In this document: positions 13,606 to 25,820 of the stretch, in pieces
Numbering within the stretch: position 1 is the first letter of the stretch
Layout of the letters: each line of letters starts with the position of its first letter
Assembly: GCA_910591455.2 (NCBI GenBank)
Contig: OU342821.1
Span: forward strand, 4,816,501 to 4,880,500
Direction of reading: 5' to 3'
Source of the DNA: Pholis gunnellus
Lineage: Eukaryota; Chordata; Actinopteri; Perciformes; Pholidae
Length of the DNA: 64,000 nucleotides
Notes under the pieces: generated by a model
What the model was told of the DNA's origin: nothing
The model's input: the letters and a program-made list of their open reading frames with translations, nothing else
The model's database searches: none
Made by a program: the position numbers and the translations under genes

Positions 13606-15063
13606 CATAGAGTGAAATTGTGTGAGAGGTAGGCTACGGAAGGGAGAGGGAAGGGATGAAAAGAAAGACCCAGGGAGGATCTGTTTTGGAAGATGCTAAT
13701 AGAATCTCACATTGTGAATGAGCGGAGGGGACAGTAACCGAATGAGAATTCCTGCATTGACCCTGACACACAAAGCCCTTGTGGGACAAAAGACAGGGAG
13801 AAATATAACTCCATCCAACAAAAAAGGAGGAAATTAAAAAGTCATTCTCGCAGGATTGTGAAAGGCAAGGTTTTTATAAACCCCTGTCACGTACTCCCAA
13901 TAGGCATAACCCCATTTTCATGTACAACTAATTTAATCAAGGTGACTTCTCCTTCCCGCCTCTCTAAAGGCGAGGGTTTGCCATTCCCTTGTGCCCACAA
14001 GCCAACATATGCTAAGATTTGTGTCAGCGGTTCATCCCACATCGAAGCTCGGAGCGGCACAATCTAAGCTGCACTGTGGATAGCCTCTCCTCGCCCATAT
14101 TCTCCTGAGGAGCCTTGTTGTTTTTAATGACTGCCCGAAAAGTTTTCCTCTGCCATGTCCAATATTTCCTTTCTTTTGAAGGTTAGAGAATTACTTTGTA
14201 GTTGGACTGAATCTCTCTATTGCAGCAGTTAAGAATAGAGATACTACTGTTGAAAATAACTATTGAACGAGAATGAGGACAATATATTCAGGAACATTTT
14301 GGCATTGCCCGGCTTACACTGTGTGAAACAATTTGAAAATCAAACAATTTCTTGTTAAATGTTCCTATTTGTCCCTACACAGAAAGATATTTTTCTTTCT
14401 CGTCTCAAAGTCAAGCTATGTCATCCATATTAACAATCAGAACCCATGCATAAATCATCTATCACTCCATCCGTTCATCAGATTTTCATGTTGTGTTTTC
14501 CCGTTCAGATCTTCAAAGGCCTATTTAAAGACACAAATAAGCTGTGACAGAGGCAACCATGTGACAGAGAAGAAAGAGAGCAAAAGCGAAAAATCAAAGT
14601 CTGCGGCGGTGTCAGTGGATGCCGTGCTGGGGTTTGTGGTTTTGCACAATTGGCTTGGTAAACAGCAGCTCCGCACACATCAAAGGACCAGCAGCACCAG
14701 GGTAAAGAATGCTTGAGTGAAGAAGTGCGAGGATCCGTTTCTTTATCCCGAACTTACTCTGCCGATGGTGGGAAAACTAATGCAAAAGTTATGGCAGATT
14801 TACGAGCCAACAACGGATGCCCTTCTACACGATAAGTATGAGTGTATGTATTGATTTTATGCTTGGGTGGAAATCAAAATGTATTCCTGTGCGTTCCGGT
14901 GCGGTGCTGAAACCCAGGCACAGAGGATTGTGATTTATGAAGCTGATGTCAGGTTACTGGGGTCACATGTCTCTGCAGTCCAACATGCTAAAAATGCACG
15001 GATGACCAAATGAATCAGCTTCAAATGTGTTATCATTGCTACGGATAGTAATGGTGGTCACAT
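13606..15063. other. Non-coding stretch without a supported gene
   Basis: No repeat family recognised. The plus-strand frame at 14333-14716 (127 codons) lacks a convincing acceptor and resembles no protein I know. A T-rich segment lies near 14370-14400. Confidence 0.5.
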
Positions 15064-15270
15064 TTGTCCAATAATTTGGTTTACAACTTAATACCTCACA
15101 AAACTAATGACTTTACCATGAGCCTGCACTGTACTTTGTGTTTAGTGCTAATTACAGTAGTACATTTTAGCATGCTAACACACTACACAAGAACGGTGCT
15201 CATGGGTAACAGTATACCTGCTAAACATCAGCATGTAATCATTATGAGCATGTTAGCATTTAGCTTTTAG
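15064..15270 (+). repeat. Dispersed repeat family F, copy 1 (5' part)
   Basis: Landmarks in order are TTGTCCAATAATTTGGTTTA, CAAAACTAATGAC, TACTTTGTGTTTAGTGCTAA, TAGCATGCTAAC, ACCTGCTAAACATCAGCATG and GAGCATGTTAGCATTTAGC. I know this gttagcatgctaac-rich repeat from many percomorph genomes. Its downstream end (CAGCCTCGCAGAGCTGCTAG) appears at about 15749, after an intervening copy of family A, so the element has been split by an insertion. A second copy in the opposite orientation is at 61233-61845. Confidence 0.75.
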
Positions 15271-15735
15271 CATTGGTTTGTGTACTGCGCTTTTGAAGCC
15301 TCGGGCTAGGCATTCTGGCCTTCGCCATCTTATTTTACGACCAAACGCTGGGCAAGACATTTTTAGAGCGTCCAAAATATTATCAATTCAGAACTGAAAA
15401 CACATGGTGAAAGAGTGTAAGACTAATTCCAGACTGGACAACGCCATGGTAGCGACCTGTTAATCACCGGGTAGCCACGCCCGAAAACATACCCTGCTTT
15501 ATAGTCTATTTGACTCTAAATGGGACCATCATTTCCTAAATGAACATCATGCTGTATTGAAGAAGGCTTGAAACTAGTGATTGAGACCATAAACTCATGT
15601 TTACAATGTTTACTGAGGTAATAGATCCAGTGAAAAGTGGGTCGTTTTTGCAACCAGAGGAGCCGCCCCCTGCTGGCCATTAGAAAGAATGCTAGTTCAA
15701 GGCACGTCCGCACCCCTTTTCAGAACCTTGCTGCC
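15271..15735 (+). repeat. Dispersed repeat family A, copy 1
   Basis: One of four copies in the window of a ~450-bp element. Shared landmarks in order are ATTGGTTTGT, GAAGCCTCG, GCCATCTT, GTAGCCACGCCCGAAA, CTCTAAATGGGACCATCATT, GAACATCATGCTGTATTGAA, CTTGAAACTAG, GAGACCATAAACTCATGTTT, ACTGAGGTAATA and GAGCCGCCCCCTGCTGGCCA. This copy keeps the longest 3' end (through AGTTCAAGGCACGTCCGC). I see no coding capacity, TIRs or poly-A tail. It sits inside family F. Confidence 0.85.
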
Positions 15736-15741
15736 TGGTGC

Positions 15742-15785
15742 CTTTACAGCCTCGCAGAGCTGCTAGCATGGCTGTCGACTCATAA
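15742..15785 (+). repeat. Dispersed repeat family F, copy 1 (3' part)
   Basis: TTTACAGCCTCGCAGAGCTG and GCTAGCATGGCTGT continue family F after the interrupting family A copy. The junction shows that family A inserted after family F was already present. Confidence 0.6.
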
Positions 15786-18700
15786 TAATGTGTAGCCCTT
15801 CTTTGAAAGGCCACATTATTAATTGTAACATCACCTTAGTTGTCACTCTTAACAGAGGACTCTACCATAATGTATTGCTCCGTGTCAAAATGTTGAAAAG
15901 GTCAACAATGGAATAACTCCCTGCCTATTTACATTTGTAAAGACATTCAAGGGTGAGACTTTATATTTCTACAGAAAGGTTACTTTTTTTATCTAAGAAG
16001 AAAGAAATTGGCTCAGTGGAACATCTGTCTCTGTGGGACATTTTTTTTTTTTCGTCTGCCAGACCTCATGAATATTAACCGTGGGTTAATTGGCACAAAA
16101 ACACAGAAGTAGCTTCTTTGGTTTCTTTCAACCCCGAGAACATTTCCTTCCTCAGTTCAGTATGTCTGCGTAGGTTGATACACGCATGCATACATACATG
16201 CATGTTATACAGCTGCACAGACACAGCTGGTAAACACAGGTCTCATGGGTGTTTTATCTGAGGAGTACATATGTACTGCACCATATTCATTTTAATTGTC
16301 CATTGCAAGTGTTACCCTCATGCTTGCAGTGTGACAGATCTTTTAAACTCTTTGTTTGAAGGCAAAAAAAAACTGCAACTGCAATATGTTTAGTTTTCTT
16401 GCATGAAAAGATCAGTGTATTATTCGTGGATGACGGAACACAATGACATGCATTACAGCGTGGGCTATAAAATACAGTAGTGCTGGAGAGCACTTCTCCA
16501 GAAGCAGTATTTTTTCAAGGCATTTGGATAAAGAGTTAAGGTCATCATGAGGGTTCGGATTTCACATCAACAACAAACAGCACCATGGAGTCCACTTCTC
16601 AAGTGTTTTGAGTTTAGTTATTGAGCAATTTTACACCATTTTCCCCCGGTATTTAGAGGTGAATTTCAAATATATGGCAGAGGTTTCATTCGTTTTCAAA
16701 TAACTTTTTTAATAGTTTCAGTACATCAAGAGCCTGCTCCCATGGTCACCTCATCTCTCGTCCCTTGGCGACACTTTGTCAGATACCATGACACAGGGTA
16801 GACTGCCAGATGGATTGGATAAAAATGAATAAATTATGCGCATGGAATCACAGGCACAACCTGCCTTTTACTCTTTGTGCTTCCTCCCAGAGGAAGGTGG
16901 AGGACGAGTTGAGAGCTTCCAAATTCCAAGCTTCTGACGCTCTGATGCAGTTTCACCTCGAGGGACCTTATTAGTAGATGGGTCACCACACACTGCACCC
17001 CGAACAAAACACACTCATGTGCCCGTGCCAGAGCCTGTCTTGATTAATTATCAACAGAGGCCACATCCAGCTGCCACGGGCATGAAGAGAGACAGAGGCA
17101 AAGAAAGAGAACATAACTACCGCTGCTAATGCTGCTGTTTGTATAGCGCCTCTCAAAAAACAATGTTACAAGTTGCTCAACATAAAAAAAACAACATCTA
17201 AATGCCAAAGTAGCTATTCAGTTTGATGTGCATTTATTCAAGTAGTCTTTTGCACCTAATGTCTATGTCAGTGTTTCAAGTCAGAGTCTCCGCTTAGTTC
17301 GATAATCCTCATTCTGATAATATTCATATCTGCTCGTTGAACGAATAATGCCCTTTCCTTTTAGTTAATTAGATACCTGCAGCCATCATACATCAGAGGG
17401 ATATGTGCGCTCCATCTCTATTTGGAGCGAAGAGCAGCACATTGAGGTCAGGTAAAGACAGCACTGGATCTATCAAAAGAAGCATGACACGTACAAGTGA
17501 AACTCTTTCTGACTCTCGGCAACAGTCTGCGTTTGTTTCTGCTTCTCGGTCGGAACCTTTCTCCCTGTTTGAGCTCAAACCTGATCCTGTCTCTATCTAA
17601 GATCGACCCTCGATCTGGCTCTCAGTCTGAACCGGATCATGATCATGTAACCCGCTGTCTGTACCTGAGGCTGTCCCGCTCCGACCTTTCCCTGCAGTGA
17701 GGTCCTTTTAGCCACAGTGTCCCTGCTCCCAGAGTCTGTATCTGCCTCTCAGACAGGGTCGTCGGAGCATGGACAACTTCTCCCCCCTCGCACCGTTATG
17801 TAACTCAAATCCAGCAGGCTGCCGCACTACTGACACTATGCCAGTGGTGACTGTGTCGGTGAGGCTGAGCTCGCTATTGAAGAGGCTTGAGAGCTGCGAT
17901 CAGCAAACAGCTGTTTCAGCGCTCCTCCCTTTGCAGATTCTGAATGATTTCTGTGATGAATGTATTTGTCAAACAGAAGCCTTTTGTCGTAATTATTTAG
18001 CCTTTCTGAGACTATTCATCCTGGAGACGGGGCCTGTATTTAACCAAGCCCCTCTCTGCCTTATGTGAAATTACATTCTTTTACTGTTTCATAGAGTGAT
18101 GGGACTTTACTGAAACGGTTTCAGGTGGGTCATATTTTCCATCTCATGTCACATTAATTGTGGCATTTGATCTTGTCGATAGCACCCCTACTTCCAACGT
18201 CTCGGCTCTCACACTGAGCCTGACTCTTCACTGCCTGGGCAACAAACACCAGAAAAAGCCATCCCAGCCATATCCCAGCCCCAGTGGTTCTCCAGTTGGT
18301 AGTGAAAAATAAAGGCCTTGTGTGAGATGGATCGCCCTCCTCCGTGTGAACACCAGGAGAGCCCCGAGTCCTTCATTCAGGAGTCAGTATCCCTAGGTGG
18401 AGCTGCTGACCCAGCTTGACATCCTCTTTGCCTCAGGCTGTGCTGTCAACTTCCTTCAATCCCTACCTCTAACTCTGCCTCCTGACCGGACTCTCTCTCT
18501 CGCTCTCGCTCTCTCATAAGTGACTCCATTGCCAGAAACATTATGGCCACATCAGCTGTCATATGGTTTTCTGTACATCGCCATTTCGATGAATTTCCCT
18601 TGGTCTCTTGAGAAAGACACTTTGAGATCGTAACATTATTGTTCATGTTGGCATTAATGGTACATCAAACAGAACCACTATGGTTATGAAAATATAGAAA

Positions 18701-18954
18701 GATAATTAGTTTGTTATTATTGAGAAACTTTACTAATTTTGTTTAATAATAATATAACTTTAATTAGATTTTTCAATATAATATATACAGTAAATTCTTT
18801 TTAAGTCTTCATTTAATTGACATTTTGGAACCTTCTATTCACATGGGCAGTCAGAAAACTAAAATAAGTTGATTTCTGGCTGCACATTAGGCTGGCATCA
18901 AGCAACTTCTCCTCCAAAAGTTTTCTGTCTTCACAGGAAACAACTTAGTTTTAG
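15786..18954. other. Non-coding stretch without a supported gene
   Basis: There is a small ACATGCATGC-type alternating repeat at about 16182-16205. A C/T-rich block at 17440-17780 contains short diverged duplications (TCTCGGTCGGAACC at 17544, TCTCAGTCTGAACC at 17620) and a good acceptor-like CCTTTCCCTGCAG ending near 17697 that is followed immediately by TGA. A CT-rich simple repeat lies at 18492-18516. The plus-strand frame at 17769-18068 (99 codons) has no recognisable domain. Confidence 0.5.
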
Positions 18955-19102
18955 TCAACAGAACTCCTTACTTAGGTTGAGGAAAAGATCGTGGTTTGGG
19001 TTAAAATAACTACGTAAGTGCTGCTACTTGTGTACGGAAGTTACGTGACAAATAAATCAACGTTGACCTTTCATTTCGCACGGGGCACCAACAGCGGTCA
19101 TT
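18955..19102 (+). repeat. Dispersed repeat family E, copy 2
   Basis: GGTTGAGGAAAAGATCGTGG, TTTGGGTTAAAATAACTACG, GGAAGTTACGTGACAAATAA and CGTTGACCTTTCATTTC occur in order. This is the gtttgggttaaaataactac repeat that is very abundant in percomorph fishes. Placing it in the same family as the other E copies rests on the gttagg/gaagtt modules and is less certain than the link between copies 1, 3 and 4. Confidence 0.6.
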
Positions 19103-21430
19103 TTTTCATGATTACATGAATTACATACAAATTGATTTTGTGGGATATCTACGAATCTACAGCACATCAATGTCTGAAGATAGAGGTACGAACACTGTAT
19201 GACAAGAGCATGGCTAGAAATGAGCAAACCTGAATGTGGTGCACAGACGAGGGTTAAAGTTGTGCACAATGAAACACCAAAAATGTTGCATTCCAGCACC
19301 CCAGCTGATATTTCACTAAAGTATCTCTATACCATCCCACTTGATTCTGACTTCCGTCTCTTACATTTCAGGCACACCAACATACTTCTCTTCAGAGACT
19401 ATAACAGAACCCTGGATGAATTTTGCTGCGTCACCTTCGTGATCAGGCCTCGACTATGCAGCAGCCTTTTCCGAGAACACTTCTCATCCCAAAATGAAAG
19501 CTCGAGCAATCTATTGTTCAGAAAGACAGCAGGCTGCAAATGGCCATGGCTATTGTTATGCATGAAATGAAAGACTCCTGCACTCTCTCAGAACCAGAAT
19601 AGGACACGCCATCAAATATCAAAGAAGCAGCAGATTTACAAAAAGGTCAATAAAATCCTTTTTTCCATAAGAGTCCTGAGGCCTTGAAGTCCAGGAGGCA
19701 ACTGTAATCAGATTTTTCGATGCAAGCACAGCATGAGTTGTTTCCCATCCAACGGTAATAGGTGATGTTTACTTCGACAGCGTGTTCGAGGTGTGCTGGT
19801 GGTGTTGATGTGTATCACACTTGTTTTCTTCTTCCTTTTTCACGTCCAGCAGCTTGTATTCCGTGTATACGTGTTGCAAAGCTTGTGGTCTCCAAATGCA
19901 TTAAGCAGAGCTTAAACGCTGTAAGAATGTATGTGAACTTCTTCTTTTCTTCTCTTTCATAATTATTGAGAAATGTTTTCAAAGAAAGCACGGACAAGAT
20001 GATGGAGTGACCGAAGGACAAGACTGCACTGTTACATTCACACACATTTATTTATTTCATCCTTGTTGCACAGAGACCTGAAGAAAAGAAGATGGAGACT
20101 GCAGTCAGCGCTGACACTTTTATAGCTACAGCCTTGAAAAGCATGAAAAGGCTTATCATTTAGGCTTATCTTGATTGGCTAAGCACTTATATTCAGATTC
20201 GGAGTGAGTGGATGTGTACAGATTAGCCTATCTACAGGGCTCCTTTTTTAGAGTGCAAAGAGTGTGTGAAATTAAAATGGAGAAACACATTTTATCTCTT
20301 TTGTACTTCTGCAAAAAATGATCTGAACTTTTGGGAGGAAGCTCGGAGTGAAAAGTATGCATCACTGCCCTGATTATATTGCACAGGAGTGGAGACAACT
20401 AACAGGGTGCGAAACTTGAACTTCTTTGCAAGATACGCTGCTGTGCCGTATCGAAATTGGCTAAGCGCTCCATCTCAATTGGATTTCCTCTGAGAGCTTT
20501 GCTATGCTTATGGCTTTTCTTTTTTTTTCTCCCCCCCTGAAACCTTTCAGTTTTATTTTCCCAAAAGTATTGTCATTTACAATGACGGATTTGATCCCAA
20601 AAGACACGATTGCTAGGCAAAAAAGGAGCCATTAAGTGCTGAGGTTGCTTATATATGCACTCTGTATGCAGGCTTAGATAGAGCCTGACCTAAGCCATTA
20701 CCTTCCTCTCCGGAGGACAGCTCTGCGAGATAGAGGCTGGCTGATGCTAAAGTAGGTCTGAATTAAATTGGAGGCTCTGAGACACGCCGTGACAGACAGG
20801 ACAGTCTACATCAGGTGAAATTGTGGGAAGCATCCCTCCAGGACCCACGCAGCTGCCTCGGGCAATAAAAAGATTAATAATTGAATAAATATACATGCAT
20901 AATTGAAAGGCCATTAGTTTCAATAGAAGTGTGATTAAATTATTCACAAGAAACAGTAGGGAAGAAAAGGCAGGAGTTGAAGTAAACTATCTTAAGAAGT
21001 CTTAGTTCTATAGTTTGTCATGTCGCCAAACTACAGCTTTGCGTGCATTAGAATCGGGGGAACTTGCCTCGTGGAATTTTAAAGTGCACGTTTGTAAATC
21101 CAATGTGACGCTCTACAATAAAATGAGAGCAGTTGTGTTCGAAGACACAGATCATTCTGTTTCTATATGAATTAACAAACGGTTCCTATGTTAAAATGGA
21201 TGAAGGAAAACTTTCCTAGCATACACTTCCCATTCATAATTCAAAATATTGCCTCCTGTGCAAGAGCTTGTTGCCAGTGAGGACGACAAGGATTATGAAG
21301 AGACTTATGGGACTCGAACATTTTGTGAAAATGTTACCCATTAGCAAAGCAAAACTTTTTATCAAATTGCATGGTGCTAGAACCGGGAGTTGTACACCCT
21401 GATACCGGGCTCACTACTAACTCGGCTCTC
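19103..21430. other. Non-coding stretch, nothing recognised
   Basis: AT-rich unique sequence. The plus-strand frame at 19199-19570 (123 codons) has no splice context or family resemblance I can defend. Confidence 0.5.
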
Positions 21431-21540
21431 TTATAAAAGGTTGATAAGCTGGGGAGTCGCTCACTACCGTAACTCCTGACGTCTAACCTGCTTCCTCCGG
21501 TGACTTGCACTAGGCCGAGAGGCCCTCTGGCCCGAGTGCA
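21431..21540 (+). promoter_or_regulatory. TATA-like box followed by a strong GC hairpin (LTR-promoter-like)
   Basis: TATAAAAG at 21432-21439 is a canonical TATA sequence. About 70 bases downstream, 21506-21540 folds into a nearly perfect hairpin: TGCACT pairs with AGTGCA, GGCC with GGCC, and AGA with TCT. A TATA box followed by a GC-rich hairpin just after the expected start site is typical of retroviral or LTR-retrotransposon U3/R regions. I found no matching second LTR, no primer-binding site and no gag/pol remnant, so this is only a structural resemblance. Confidence 0.3.
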
Positions 21541-22411
21541 GCTATCAGTCTCGTCAGTTAATGGCAGCTTTCCTCTAATGGATCTAGACTCTTGGTAAAT
21601 GCCAGGATAGGTTTTAACAGCTAGGGTTTAGCTATACGGGATTGTTTAGTGGACTAGGAACTAGGATAACCATTCAGCACTCTATTGTTGTTATCCAGAC
21701 AATAATACTTTAACTTTTTACAACCATGAGTAAGTACTCTTTACTACTTGGTGAATGAAATCTCAGAGATATTTACTTTAAATGCAGTTTAGATATTCAC
21801 TGCAGGATAATTAGCAAGGGCATAGCAACAGCTCACACAAATAATACTACTCTACTTCAATTCATTACGATCTGATTATAATCTTTGTACTCTTACTGTG
21901 CCGAGGCTGGGTGGGAGAGTGATAAATCCTTTGAGGCTTCAAGAGAGGAGGCCTGGCCGGGCCTCAACTCCTGCTGCTGCCAGGGACAACAAAGTTCGCT
22001 CAGCTGTCCTTCGGGCTCAATACTTAGTCAGAAAGTAGCTTCCTCTGTTATCCACTTTCAAGCAGGGGGGGAGAGGAAAATCTCCGTCTGCCAATCCTTG
22101 CTCACGAACGGCGTTCTCCTTGCCGTGAACAGAGACTTGGAGTGCTCCAATGCTTCTATCGAACAATGTCCAGTGGTCTCAGCCAAGTACTGGACGGTGT
22201 CCTGCGTCAAATCCCCACTGCCAGGAGTCAGTGGGGACTCACTCTTAGTCATGTAATAAGACTGGATGTAGTTACACTAGTCTTTCGCTTGTCGGAAAAT
22301 GTTGTAAAACTTCTCTTCTCAATGACGTTCAACAGGGACGTTACATCCTCCGCCTCCTAGTTTTACTCTGGAAGGCTGATGTCTAGACAGTGTCCAGACT
22401 CGGGGGGGTAA
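21541..22411. other. Open-frame-rich segment of unknown nature
   Basis: Overlapping frames exist here on both strands: plus 21885-22256 (123 codons) and minus 22058-22252 (64 codons, beginning with an ATG in ATTACATGAC context). The composition is more GC-rich than its surroundings. No conserved domain is apparent in either frame. The segment could be the body of a decayed mobile element tied to the TATA/hairpin upstream, but no landmark proves it. Confidence 0.25.
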
Positions 22412-22430
22412 GGGGGGGGGGGGGGGGGGG
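22412..22430 (+). repeat. Poly-G run, 19 bases
   Basis: Nineteen G preceded by a 7-G run (22402-22408) and TAA, giving a G-quadruplex-prone cluster on the + strand. Confidence 0.95.
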
Positions 22431-25400
22431 TTGCTGTTCTCTCTTCCGTCTTTATGTCGGCCCACGCTTAATGAAATGCTCGGCATCTGTGGGGAGCGAT
22501 TGCCAAAGTCTGTCGCTAACCTCAGTCGATATTGTTATGCGCTTTCACTGACCTCCCCTTATTGAAAAGCTCTTTCTTTGGTCTCCATAAAAAGAGAGGA
22601 GCCTTCACGGACACTGCTTTTTATTTCATCTCCTCTGTGAAACATTTGTCGAATGTTAATTTAATAACTGTGGAAAAAAAACAAAAAGCTCTTTTTCTTT
22701 TTTTTGGATTTGATTCCGCTCATGGGTTTTTATCTTTGTTAATGTGCAAGATGTAAACGCTGCTTGTTCATTTAAATGAGAACATTTGTTTTAAGCCGTC
22801 TCTAATTCATCACTTACGTATTAATCACTCACTAAAATAAGAAGCCATGGGGATTCCTAGAGGCGAGGTAAGATAAAATAAGGCTTTGGGACACCTCGGC
22901 TACTAATCAAATGGTTGGGCCTAACTAAGAGAACCGGTTCAGTCAGCGTAATGATTTGCTCTGCTGTGCTGTTGTGACTTCAAGTACTTTTAACTGTAAT
23001 TAGCTACCCATGGTGTACCTTGCCATCTCATACTCTCTCAGTGGCTCTCCTCTGTGCGGTATTGAACCAGCAACAACACACCTGGCAAAAATGTGGAATC
23101 ATTCATGGGCTGCATCACAATCAATGGGAGTAACTGATGTACTTTGCGGGGCAGCACTGAAATTAGCAGTCAGTCACATACACATGTAATTGAATATAAC
23201 ACGTGTGTTGGCTGCTGCGGCTCGAAAGGGGCAAAAGAAAAGCTGTAAAATGCTTTTGGGGTTTCCACCACAGCACCTTGTGTGAATCTCTTAATTCCAA
23301 ACCAATCCGCACCAGGAAGTGTAACGGCAGCAGAGAATCGTGCCTCTTCTGTGCGCCACCCGCTGGGTAACCATTAGGGCAGCGTAGCCTCCCGAGGTCG
23401 GGGCTCCAGTAGGGAGATGCTTGCGAGGGCGAGGGACTGAGTCATCAAGAGACTCCGACAGCTTTGAGTGTGGGGGCACCGTGGAAAAGTTCAGAGGCAT
23501 CCCATGTGTCCTCCCGAGGGTGGTGGACGGAGGTCTTGAGGGAGAGATTCTCCGCGCAGTGTTCAGCACGTCTGATCTCAGCGGGGAGACCTTGTACAAA
23601 CACGTGTCTGTCTGCGGGGGGGCAGGCGGGGAAAACAGCGGATGCAAGTCATCATTATGCTAAGAGTGGCGTATGGTGATGAGGAACGGAGACAAAAGAG
23701 CCAGCGACTATCCGGACCACCCATGCTTGTCGTATTTCGATGCGGTCCCTCCTCTGGGCAGTAATGGGACACTGGGACAGTCTGGTAAAAGGCAACATAA
23801 TCAATCAAAGCAGGCAGCATGACATTCAACATAGCAGAGCATTTCAAAGGGGAAATCACAGCCATAGCAGTTTTCCTCGTCTTTTTGAGTCTCTGGTGTG
23901 CACCAGTGCACAGCAAACACACCGGCCATTTCAGTCCGAAAAAAATAACTGCAGGTAGAGTTTTCTTTCCCTTGCATTCGCATCACGTGTGAGCTGCAAT
24001 ATGTTTCCCTTCAGTTTGACGTACAATGCTGTTTACTTAAATATCGAAGTTGTGAATACCACAAAAACATGGTTGCCTCACGACTGGGGTCAGAGTACAG
24101 AGAGCACAGATGAGTTCCGTTTTTTTTTATTTGAATGAGATTGACAACATGCAATGAAAAAGCAGTGTATTACTTTCATCTCACGTCCTTGGCCATTGTG
24201 CATCCAATGTACTCGCAAATAAACTGATCTCAGAGCTGCGGTGCATGTCATATCTGGTAAATATATATTTATATAAATTGAGAATTATTTTGGGGCCCTT
24301 TTGTCTTTATTTCACAAACATTGTGAGAGTGCCTTGGAATCAAACCAGGGTCTTTTGCTATCATACGGTATGTGCCAGTAGGTTCTTTATGTAGGTCCCA
24401 TTTGACCTGCTGCCACCTCACCACGTTTGTCCAATCAAATTTTAAATGTCAACACAAGAAATGATGTGACATCAACCGTAACCATGTCAACAACATTCTC
24501 CTAACCTCCAACCAAGTGTTTCAGTCGACTAAACCGTACCTTCACCATTTAGGCAGCAGATCAGAACAAAAAACACTTATATGAGTCTTTTTCAAAGGCT
24601 TTGAAAAATGACCTCCTAGGAAAAATAATTGAAAAAACACCAACCCATAAGTTCAGAAAACATGCATCCGCATTCTGCTGGATTGCTGGAGGGAAGCACA
24701 CATGCTGTAAAACAGCTGCGCTATCTTGTGAGGAAGTAGCGTGGTTGGAAATATATTACATGCCTATGAGTTACAGGAATTTAATTTGTTGTACTTATTA
24801 TGATAAATAATAAAATGTACTTGCTAAATCAGTGTAATACAAGAATAAAACAGAATCTTGTGTTTGAGTCATAGAGATGGAGAGAAGTACCCAGAGCTTG
24901 GCACAGTAACTCCTCACAAGAGAGCGAAAGGGCAGGAAAACCAAAACCTATATTTCATCCTCTTCATCCCCGAAAGTGCTGGACTAAAAAAAACCTATTG
25001 AAAAGATACACGTCGAGAGCAAGATGAAAGAAAACTATAAAATGTTCTGAAGGTATTACATCCACAAAAGGAATTCATGGACCCGTCTTGATTGTGTGAA
25101 TAGCCATCACAAGTGGATTTATAGACCTTCCTGGTCATCGTAGTTTTTTTTAGCTGCTTCCAAATGACCCTCCTTTGGCCGCTTCGCGGGCGTCCCCGCC
25201 TGTATCGCTGACACTTTATTAGTACCGCTGGACACAAACTGAATACCAACAACAATTTGTTAAATAAGTACCTTCTATCTTTGAAATAAGGCACTTTTAA
25301 AACATCTTTATTGGTATGGTATTGTTCCAAACACAAGGAGATAACAACTCACGGATAAATGCACAAGCTTGCAGGCTTATCGCTAAAGAGATATTACATT

Positions 25401-25794
25401 AAGTGAATACAACAGATGTTTGGTAAGCTAAGTTAAAAAATAAACGTCAAAGGAAGTGTTTGTTTGTTCCCCGTGTCTGTGTGTAAACCGGGGGCTCCCC
25501 TCGCTCTGTCCTGGGCTCGACTGACAGCTGTTCGGGCCAGCAGGCCCCCGAGGTGGAACACGAGGCTCTCGTCTGGTGTCAGCAGGGCAAGGCGCTTTGT
25601 TTCCCCCCATCAGCACCCTCACCTCTGGGCCGAGGGGCATCTTCGGCGGTAATGAGACATCTACTCTACGATGAGAGTCGTGCATGGCAACTTGTAACAT
25701 GTCCTTCAAGACCGGCGCACAAGTCCTCACCGTCCCCCATGAGAGAAATTGGTATTGACTGCTCGGATTAATGAGTCTCCCTTTACAGAAACTA
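22431..25794. other. Non-coding stretch without a supported gene
   Basis: A GC-rich, CpG-containing island-like patch lies at about 23300-23660. It holds overlapping frames on both strands (minus 23291-23647, plus 23421-23663) but no clear splice pair. A second GC-rich patch at 25480-25700 sits just before a poly-G run and gives a 150-codon minus-strand frame. Neither resembles a known protein. Confidence 0.45.
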
Positions 25795-25820
25795 GGGGGG
25801 GGGGGGGGGGGGGGGGGGGG
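25795..25820 (+). repeat. Poly-G run, 26 bases
   Basis: Twenty-six G after AGAAACTA. It creates the polyproline stretch of the minus-strand open frame at 25428-25880, which is therefore not evidence of coding. Confidence 0.95.
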
